DNA from: an uncultured Synergistia bacterium
GTDB lineage: Bacteria > Eremiobacterota > SpSt-956 > JAKJGF01
Direction of reading: 5' to 3'
Assembly: GCA_937888925.1 (NCBI GenBank)
Contig: CALARM010001005.1
Span: 1-36,916, forward strand
DNA: 36,916 bases
This document shows positions 30,645-36,916 of this stretch, in pieces (position 1 is the stretch's first letter; each line of letters opens with the position of its first letter). A model generated the notes under the pieces. The model ran no database searches and was not told the origin of the DNA. It was given only the letters and a program-made list of their open reading frames with translations. Position numbers and translations under genes: made by a program.

Positions 30645-32552
30645 ATGGATATATGCCTTGTTAATATGCCCTATGTAGATATACAGACCCCTTCTATGGC
30701 TTTAGGACTCCTGAAAGGATTTCTTAACAGAAGCGGTATTAAATCTAAAGTTATTTACGGAAATCTTCTTTTTGCAGAAGATGCAGGTATGGATGTAATG
30801 CAAATTATCTACATGGGTAAGGGACGTTTTCTCGGAGACTGGCTTTTTACAGATATACTCTTTCCTGAAAAGAACCTTCCTGCAGAATCCTACATAGAAC
30901 TTTTACCTGAACGATCAGATAAAGAAAAGGAAAAACTCAGGGTTTTTCTTTTGCAGTTACGTAAAAAAGTGAAAAAATTTCTTTACAGTCTTTCTGATAT
31001 TATTCTCAGAGAAAAACCGTCCATAACAGGTTGCACCTCTATTTTTCTCCAGCATATACCATCCATAGCCCTTCTTAAAATTATCCATGAAAAAGACCCT
31101 TCTATAATTACCCTTATGGGTGGCCCTGCCTGTGAAACAATCCTGGGCCTTACCACTCATAAGCTCTTTCCCTGGATAGACTATGTTGTTTCCGGCGAAG
31201 CAGATGATCTTATAGTTCCCCTTGTTTATAAAATACTGGAGAAAGGAAGAAATATTACTGAAGCTGAATTACCGTTCGGAGTATTTTCACCTTTTCATAG
31301 AGAAAAAGGCTATCCTTCCGGTCCTCCAGGAGCAGTTAAAGGCAGTCTGTCAGGTCTTCCTTATCCCGATTATGATGATTATTTTGAAAGTCTTTCTTCC
31401 TGTCCTTCTTTAAAGGAAATAATAATACCTTCTCTTCCTGTGGAAACTTCCCGGGGATGCTGGTGGGCAGAGAAAAAGCACTGCACCTTCTGCGGTGATA
31501 ACGGAGTAAGGCATGCCTACAGGAGAAAACCTTATGAAGAAGCTTTAAAAGAGTTTGAATATTTATATAACCGTTATAAGGTAAACAGATTTACTGCTAC
31601 AGATAATATGATGGATCTTTCTTTTCTTAAAACCTTTGTGCCGTCACTCATACATATGGGAAGTCCTTATAGAATTTTTTATGAAATTACTGCAAAACTG
31701 AAAAAAAATGATGTGAAAAATTTAAAAGATGGAGGAATAATATGGATTCAGCCGGGGATAGAATCCTTAAGCAGTAAAATCCTTTCCATGGTTAAAAAGG
31801 GAACTGAAAGCTATGAGAATATTCAGCTTTTAAAATGGTGCCGTCAGTACGGGCTGTGGGCTACGTGGAATTTTCTCCACAGTTTTCCCGGAGAAAAAGA
31901 TGAATGGTATGAAGAAATGTCGGACATAATACCTCTTGTTACCCATTTACAGCCTCCAAGACTTTTTAATCAGATTCATATCTGCAGAAACAGCCATTAT
32001 TTTAATTCTGCAGAAGATTATGGGCTCAGGGTAAAACCTGCCGGGATTTATTCCCATATTTTTCCCCTGTCTGAGGAAATCCTCAGGGATTTTGTTTTTT
32101 CTTTTGAAGAAGAAGCTATAAAAGAAAGAGATACTGATCCTCTGGATAATATACTTCGATGCGGTTTTTATAAACTGAAGAAAGAAATATTCTTCTGGAA
32201 AAAACTCTTTTTGTCTGAAGAAAAGCCTTCTCTTACTATGAGTGTAAATGGTGAAGAAATTCATATAGAGGATAAAAGACCTGCAGCACTAAAAGAGACT
32301 TTTCTTTTAAAGGGTTTTGAAAAAGAGCTTTATCTTTTCTGTGATGAAGGGCCGAAAAAAGATAATCTTTTCGAAGTTTATAAAGATAAAAGAAATGAAA
32401 CGGAAGAAATAATTCAAACCTTTATAGCTAATAAACTTGCTCTGGAGATTGACGGAAGAATTATTTCTCTTTCTTTATACAGCCCTTTACCGGTATTACC
32501 TGATATGACAGAAAATCCCTGCGGCTATATAAATTTTAAAGGAAGTTTATAA
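30645..32552 (+). CDS. RiPP maturation radical SAM protein 1-type enzyme, copy H (divergent, plus strand)
   Basis: 635 residues; ATG two bases after the previous stop, with no obvious separate ribosome site, so translation is probably coupled. Cobalamin-type region about 125-190 (LMGGPACE, THKLFPWIDYVVSGEAD). The cluster motif is SRGCWWA, with Ala for Gly, and Cys272, 280 and 283 are intact; PGIESLSS at 370-377; FPGEKDEW near 414. Uniquely, the C-terminal motif reads DKRPAA, so the cysteine conserved in all other copies is Ala547. The tail remains full-length (ISLSLYSPLPVLP). This is the only maturase on this strand and the most isolated from the precursor. Confidence 0.9.
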   Translation: MDICLVNMPYVDIQTPSMALGLLKGFLNRSGIKSKVIYGNLLFAEDAGMDVMQIIYMGKGRFLGDWLFTDILFPEKNLPAESYIELLPERSDKEKEKLRVFLLQLRKKVKKFLYSLSDIILREKPSITGCTSIFLQHIPSIALLKIIHEKDPSIITLMGGPACETILGLTTHKLFPWIDYVVSGEADDLIVPLVYKILEKGRNITEAELPFGVFSPFHREKGYPSGPPGAVKGSLSGLPYPDYDDYFESLSSCPSLKEIIIPSLPVETSRGCWWAEKKHCTFCGDNGVRHAYRRKPYEEALKEFEYLYNRYKVNRFTATDNMMDLSFLKTFVPSLIHMGSPYRIFYEITAKLKKNDVKNLKDGGIIWIQPGIESLSSKILSMVKKGTESYENIQLLKWCRQYGLWATWNFLHSFPGEKDEWYEEMSDIIPLVTHLQPPRLFNQIHICRNSHYFNSAEDYGLRVKPAGIYSHIFPLSEEILRDFVFSFEEEAIKERDTDPLDNILRCGFYKLKKEIFFWKKLFLSEEKPSLTMSVNGEEIHIEDKRPAALKETFLLKGFEKELYLFCDEGPKKDNLFEVYKDKRNETEEIIQTFIANKLALEIDGRIISLSLYSPLPVLPDMTENPCGYINFKGSL

Positions 32553-32600
32553 TCTTATGAAGGATAAAAAAATATGTAGAAAATAAAAAGAATTTATAAG

Positions 32601-32636
32601 TGTGTAAAAACTTTCTTTTACATATTTTATTACACA
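32601..32636. other. overlapping alternative inverted repeats after copy H
   Basis: TGTAAAA (32603-32609) can pair with TTTTACA (32616-32622), or TGTGTAA (32601-32607) with TTACACA (32630-32636); the two share bases and exclude each other. They lie 49 bases after the copy H stop and 119 bases before the MscS gene. This may be a weak AT-type terminator or a regulator site. The rest of the 202-base gap shows no ORF. Confidence 0.3.
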
Positions 32637-32754
32637 GTCGAATTTTTTTACAAAGATATTTTGAATCTGTCTGAAAAGTCTTGCCTTATCTATTTTAAGC
32701 AGAGTCTGGTTATGACTCCACTTTTCTGATAGATTTGTTAATAAGGAGAAATAT

Positions 32755-34686
32755 ATGTTTTTTATAAGATATTTAATAGTTTTTATCCTATTGCTGTCAC
32801 TTTCGTCTGTTATGGCTCAGACAGACAGTTCTGTTAATATAAAATCTGCTTCCAGTAAAATAATTTCTACTCCCGGAACAGAAGTTTCACCTTCTATAAG
32901 TCCTTCAGTAACTTCAATAGAGGTTATTCAGTCAAATGCCACTCAGGCAGTAACACCTGCTAAAGATACACCGCCTCCTGCAGATATGACAGTAAAAACT
33001 CCTGTTGTCCCGGCAGTAATTCCCGGAAAAGACATGGCCACCCCCACTTCTGCAGATATGACAGTAAAACCTTCACCTGTGCCGGAAGGGACTTCAGGCG
33101 AAGAGATTCCAGGACTGGGTGAGAAAAATTTTGTTCCTGTCATGTTTTATGAAGAAGAAATTTTTTCTATAAATAACTCTCTTGGCCCCTATTCTCCTGA
33201 TGAAAGGGCAAGAGTTCTGGTAGACAGATTAAAAAAAGTTTCAGAAATTCCTGGTTTTTTACCTGAAGAAATCAGGGTAAATAATAATGGTAAAAATCCC
33301 ATTGTTATGTATAAAGATATGTTTTTAGTTACAATATCAGAGGAAGATGGAAGATCTTTAAATATGACACAGAAGGAAGGAGCGGAAAAATGTGCACAGA
33401 GAATAAGAGAAGTTTTAACAGAATATAAAAAAGCACGCAGTTTAAAGTCTGTTCTGAGAGGGATTATTTTCTCTTTAATTGTAACAATTATTTTTATAAT
33501 TATAATGATTGTCCTGAACAGAATTCTCAGGATAATAGATAATAAGATCAAGGCCTGGCACGGTGACCGCATTTCCGATATTAAAATACAGAAACTTGTT
33601 CTTATTCCGGCAGAAAAAATTTCAGGAACTATAATTACTGTTATAAATTTATGTGCTTTTATTCTTAAGCTTATAATCTCCTATATATATTTATCTCTTG
33701 TGTTCAGTTTTTTCGTATGGACAGAAGACTATGGAGAAAAACTTCTGGGATATATTGTTTCAGTATTCCATATTATATGGGCAGAAATTTTATTCTATAT
33801 CCCAAAACTCTTTTTTATTTTATGTATTGTTGTCATTACATATTATATAATAAAATTTATCAAATTTATTTTCGATGAAATTGAAAAAGGTACAATAGAA
33901 TTCCCCGGCTTTTATAAAGACTGGGCAGAACCTACTTACATGATTGTAAGGTTTCTTGTTGTTGCTCTGGCTGTTGTTATAGCTTTACCATATTTCCCTG
34001 CCTATGAATCACCTGCTTTTAAAGGTATATCGGTTTTTCTGGGAGTACTTTTTTCCCTCGGGTCAACTGCAGTGGTATCCAATATGATGGCAGGTATTAT
34101 TCTTATATATATGAATGCCTTTCGTATCGGAGACAGGGTGCAGATAGGAGATGTTACTGGAGACATTATAGAGAAAACTCTTTATCTGACACGTATAAGA
34201 ACAGTAAAAAATGTGGATATTACCATACCAAATGCCATGATACTGGGAAGTCATATAACCAATTACAGTTCCTGTGCCATGGAAAAGGGATTGATTCTAC
34301 ATACGACTATTACAATAGGTTATGATGCTCCCTGGAGGACTGTTCATAAACTCCTCATAGATGCCGCCCTTTCTACAGAAGGTATATTAAAGGAACCTGC
34401 ACCTTTTGTGTATCAGACCGGTCTGGATGATTTTTATGTAAGTTATCAGATAAATGCCTATACTGACAGGCCTAACAGCATGGGCGGTATTTACAGTGAA
34501 CTCCATCAGAATATTCAGGATAAGTTCAATGAAGGACAGGTCGAAATAATGTCACCTCATTACACGGCCTTAAGGGATGGTAATAAAACGACAATTCCTG
34601 AGAAATACCTTCCGAAAGAATATACATCGCCGCCTTTTAAAATCTCAGGGGAAGAAAAAGAGGATCGAAAAATTCTCAATGATTAA
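32755..34686 (+). CDS. MscS-family mechanosensitive ion channel with long N-terminal extension
   Basis: 643 residues; AAGGAG precedes ATG 32755. Signal peptide 1-21 (cleavage after VMA), then a Pro/Thr/Ser-rich exported linker to about 125 with the repeated phrase ADMTVK. A folded exported region follows (about 126-225), then several membrane helices, and the pore helix and beta domain: GISVFLGVLFSLGSTAVVSN, MNAFRIGDRVQIGDVTGDI, and DITIPNAMILGSHITNYS. That last block is the MscS signature. The C-terminal cytoplasmic domain is complete. At more than twice the length of E. coli MscS it is one of the extended types. It opens pores on membrane tension to release solutes. First gene of a four-gene operon. 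Confidence 0.88.
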   Translation: MFFIRYLIVFILLLSLSSVMAQTDSSVNIKSASSKIISTPGTEVSPSISPSVTSIEVIQSNATQAVTPAKDTPPPADMTVKTPVVPAVIPGKDMATPTSADMTVKPSPVPEGTSGEEIPGLGEKNFVPVMFYEEEIFSINNSLGPYSPDERARVLVDRLKKVSEIPGFLPEEIRVNNNGKNPIVMYKDMFLVTISEEDGRSLNMTQKEGAEKCAQRIREVLTEYKKARSLKSVLRGIIFSLIVTIIFIIIMIVLNRILRIIDNKIKAWHGDRISDIKIQKLVLIPAEKISGTIITVINLCAFILKLIISYIYLSLVFSFFVWTEDYGEKLLGYIVSVFHIIWAEILFYIPKLFFILCIVVITYYIIKFIKFIFDEIEKGTIEFPGFYKDWAEPTYMIVRFLVVALAVVIALPYFPAYESPAFKGISVFLGVLFSLGSTAVVSNMMAGIILIYMNAFRIGDRVQIGDVTGDIIEKTLYLTRIRTVKNVDITIPNAMILGSHITNYSSCAMEKGLILHTTITIGYDAPWRTVHKLLIDAALSTEGILKEPAPFVYQTGLDDFYVSYQINAYTDRPNSMGGIYSELHQNIQDKFNEGQVEIMSPHYTALRDGNKTTIPEKYLPKEYTSPPFKISGEEKEDRKILND

Positions 34687-34707
34687 GAACAGGAAAGGAA
34701 TATAGTG

Positions 34708-35124
34708 ATGGCAGAAAAAGAACAAAAAACAGCAAATGAACTGGCTGTTGAGCGTACAGATCTTGCTGTAGAGAGAACAGTTATGGCAGCCAACAGAAGC
34801 CTCATGGCATGGATCCGTACAGGTCTGTCCCTTATAAGTTTTGGCTTTACAATCTACAAATTCCTTCAGGCTGAAATGAAACTATCGGGACATGCCATTA
34901 TGACACCCCACGGCCCCCGTCACTTTGGTCTTCTTCTGATAGCCCTGGGCATATTATCTTCAACGGCAGGCGCCATAGAGTACTTCACCACAGTAAAGAA
35001 ATTGAATGAACTGTATAATATGAGTTTTAAGGCTGTAAATTTTTCTTTTATTGTAGGAATCATAATAACTCTTCTGGGTCTCTTCCTGTTTATTACTATT
35101 ATTACACACACCGAAATATTTTAA
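34708..35124 (+). CDS. DUF202 (YidH-like) small membrane protein
   Basis: 138 residues from ATG 34708; AAGGA lies 8 bases before it, and the GTG three bases earlier is less well placed. The N-terminal cytoplasmic stretch VERTDLAVERTVMAANRSLM AWIRTGLSLI is the DUF202 signature, followed by three membrane helices (about 30-50, 70-93, 108-132). Function of the family is unknown; members are often small inner-membrane proteins next to transporters. It is 21 bases after the MscS gene and 20 before the next, in one operon. Confidence 0.85.
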   Translation: MAEKEQKTANELAVERTDLAVERTVMAANRSLMAWIRTGLSLISFGFTIYKFLQAEMKLSGHAIMTPHGPRHFGLLLIALGILSSTAGAIEYFTTVKKLNELYNMSFKAVNFSFIVGIIITLLGLFLFITIITHTEIF

Positions 35125-35144
35125 TAAGGGAAAGGAATGAAACA

Positions 35145-35570
35145 GTGGACAATATATATGTAAGAATAGTAGAGAATCTTTTTAATAGACTGGATGGCCC
35201 CCTTCATTTCCGTTTTATCTTTCAGCCTCTTATGGCCGGTATTTTTGCGACTATTGACGGGATTAATGATGCAAAAGATCGCAGAACTCCCTATTTATGG
35301 ACTGTTCTTTCCAGTGCCGAACACAGGATGGATCTGTTAAAAGACGGCTGGAAGCATGCAGGTAAAATTTTTATTGCTGCTGTTATCATGGATACAATCT
35401 ATCAGATAATAGTTTATCATACTGTTTATCCGGGGGGAACACTCACTGTGGCATTCTGTCTGGCAATTGTGCCTTATTGTGTGCTCCGTGGCTCTGTAAA
35501 CTGGATTATCCGTATATTCGGAAATGAGAAAAAGATGAAAAATAAAAGAAATCAGGTGTACAAAAAATGA
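35145..35570 (+). CDS. conserved small membrane protein of unknown function
   Basis: 141 residues from GTG 35145, supported by AAAGGA 8 bases upstream. The sequence HFRFIFQPLMAGIFATIDGIND, then WKHAGKIFIAAVIMDTIYQII, then a C-terminal helix pair ending in LRGSVNWIIRI, indicates about three to four membrane segments and a basic C-terminus (EKKMKNKRN). I recognise it as a widespread unnamed type but know no function. The stop overlaps the next ATG by four bases, so it is coupled to the sulfatase maturase-like gene. Confidence 0.7.
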   Translation: MDNIYVRIVENLFNRLDGPLHFRFIFQPLMAGIFATIDGINDAKDRRTPYLWTVLSSAEHRMDLLKDGWKHAGKIFIAAVIMDTIYQIIVYHTVYPGGTLTVAFCLAIVPYCVLRGSVNWIIRIFGNEKKMKNKRNQVYKK

Positions 35571-36751
35571 TTGCCTTTCATTTAATGGTAAAACCTGCAG
35601 GTTCTTCCTGTAATCTTAATTGTTCCTACTGCTTTTTCCTGAAAAAGGCACATCTTTATCCCGGAAGTAATTTCCGTATGTCTGATGAAGTTCACGAGTC
35701 TTATATCAGGCAGCTCTTTGAAGCCCACAGGGGGAGCAGGGTAACAGTAGCCTGGCAGGGAGGAGAGCCATCTCTTATGGGGCTGGATTTTTTCAGAAAA
35801 TCTTTAGAGTTACAGAAACACTATGCAAGACCGGGCACTCAGATTGAAAATACCTTTCAGACAAACGGCATACTCCTTGATGATGAATGGTGCAGTTTTT
35901 TTCATGAAAACAATTTCCTTATAGGCCTGAGTATGGACGGGCCGAAGAAGCTTCATGACTTTTACCGTAAAGACAGGGGAGGACAGGGGACTTTTGACAG
36001 GGTGATGAACGGTGCCGCTCTGTTACAGAAACACAGGGTGGAGTTCAATATCCTCTGTACAGTGAATTCAAAAAACGGCGATCATCCTCTTGAGGTTTAC
36101 CGTTTCTTCCGGGATAAACTCAAAGCTCGATACATACAGTTTATTCCTGTTGTAGAAAGAGATAATGAAAGCGGGTATCAGGAAGGTAACTGTGTGACTG
36201 ACCGTTCAGTCAGACCCGAACAGTGGGGAAAATTTCTGATTAAAATCTTTGATGAATGGGTCAGGAAAGATGTGGGCCGAACTTTTGTTCTGAATTTTGA
36301 CGGATTTCTTGCACGATGGCTCGGAATATCAGGAACTGTCTGCACACTTGGCCCTGCCTGCGGTCTCGGTGTGGCTCTGGAACACAACGGGGATCTCTAT
36401 TCATGTGACCATTTTGTAGAACCTGATTATTTCCTTGGAAATATACTGAAAACACCTCTGGCGGAACTTGTAACATCTGATAAACAGAAAAAATTCGGCA
36501 GGGATAAATGGGATACTCTGCCTCAGTTCTGCCGAAAATGTGATTTTCTCTTTGCCTGTCACGGAGAATGTCCGAAAAATCGATTTTTAGAAACAAAAGA
36601 TGGAGAAAAAGGACTTAATTATCTCTGCAAGGGATTTAAGGCATTTTTAAAACACTCTGATAGAGCTATGAAGCTAATGGCAGGATTGCTCAGAAGAGGC
36701 AGAATGGCAGAAGAGGTTATGGAAATTTTAAAAACAGAAGGGAATAGATAG
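35567..36751 (+). CDS. anaerobic sulfatase maturase-like radical SAM/SPASM enzyme
   Basis: 394 residues. Near the N-terminus CNLNCSYCFFLKK places the CX3CX2C cluster cysteines at 15, 19 and 22, with GGEP at 65-68 and LSMDGP at 121-125. The SPASM end has Cys259, 265, 280, 322, 325, 331, 335 and 354; Asp281 in YSCDHFVEP sits where anSME enzymes have their proposed catalytic aspartate. Such enzymes oxidise a Cys or Ser of a sulfatase to formylglycine without oxygen. No sulfatase is in the window, so the target may lie downstream or elsewhere. Last gene of the MscS operon, joined by an ATGA overlap. Confidence 0.9.
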   Translation: MIAFHLMVKPAGSSCNLNCSYCFFLKKAHLYPGSNFRMSDEVHESYIRQLFEAHRGSRVTVAWQGGEPSLMGLDFFRKSLELQKHYARPGTQIENTFQTNGILLDDEWCSFFHENNFLIGLSMDGPKKLHDFYRKDRGGQGTFDRVMNGAALLQKHRVEFNILCTVNSKNGDHPLEVYRFFRDKLKARYIQFIPVVERDNESGYQEGNCVTDRSVRPEQWGKFLIKIFDEWVRKDVGRTFVLNFDGFLARWLGISGTVCTLGPACGLGVALEHNGDLYSCDHFVEPDYFLGNILKTPLAELVTSDKQKKFGRDKWDTLPQFCRKCDFLFACHGECPKNRFLETKDGEKGLNYLCKGFKAFLKHSDRAMKLMAGLLRRGRMAEEVMEILKTEGNR

Positions 36752-36916
36752 TAACACAGAATGGATTGTCATGACACTAATTACCGCACCAGATAAGTTC
36801 GTACCCATTTCTAAAACCTGTCCCTGGCCGGACTCTTCCGGAAAATATATGATCCTGTTGTGTCGCAAACTGGTTTTGCAGACTGTTAATATTTTGCGTC
36901 TATATAATTTACAACT

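Noticed and set aside
36828..36841. CCGGA-CTCT-TCCGG hairpin after the sulfatase maturase-like gene
   Set aside because: Five-base stem with no T-run on the transcribed strand; not convincing as a terminator.
36771..36916. Open frame on the plus strand running off the right edge, with an opposing open frame on the minus strand
   Set aside because: About 48 plus-strand codons without a ribosome site, and a minus-strand frame with a faint PilZ-like NLSG; both lack enough length and signal to choose.
1..36916. tRNA, rRNA, CRISPR array, insertion sequence, integrase or attachment site
   Set aside because: I looked for regularly spaced repeats, transposase motifs and cloverleaf-like sequences and saw none that I could support.

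Overview
The window is AT-rich bacterial DNA using the standard code. Genes are densely packed, many overlap by ATGA, and ribosome sites are clear AGGAGG-like. The enzyme content (twelve apparently intact radical SAM or radical SAM-like genes, several with cobalamin-binding-type domains) points to an anaerobe. The outer-membrane-type secretion adaptor and lipoproteins suggest a diderm envelope. I cannot name the taxon from sequence alone.

Left edge (1-5442): a cut-off amino-acid permease and a secreted DcrB/PsbP-like protein on the minus strand. Divergent from them is a plus-strand run: a membrane-anchored alpha/beta hydrolase, an AI-2E-type permease and a radical SAM/SPASM peptide maturase.

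Centre (5489-32552): a RiPP (modified peptide) gene cluster built round an unusual expansion of one enzyme family. Reading leftward from a strong promoter at 29429-29457, the minus-strand genes are: a small 378-residue radical SAM-like protein; three NHLM-type export genes (HlyD adaptor, C39 peptidase-ABC, second ABC protein); a cobalamin-type radical SAM maturase; the Nif11-like precursor peptide; then maturase, maturase, maturase, a lipase lipoprotein, maturase, maturase, a broken maturase and a last maturase. Divergently, on the plus strand, lie a gapless paralogue of the 378-residue protein and one more maturase. In total there are eight intact 'RiPP maturation radical SAM protein 1' type enzymes, one internally deleted copy and one C-terminal relic, against a single recognisable precursor. 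The likely logic is: leader recognised, core modified by one or several maturases, leader cut after Gly-Gly by the C39 domain, product exported.

Right (32755-36751): a plus-strand operon of an MscS-type channel, a DUF202 membrane protein, a small conserved membrane protein and an anaerobic sulfatase maturase-like radical SAM/SPASM enzyme. I see no tRNA, rRNA, CRISPR, insertion sequence or integrase gene.
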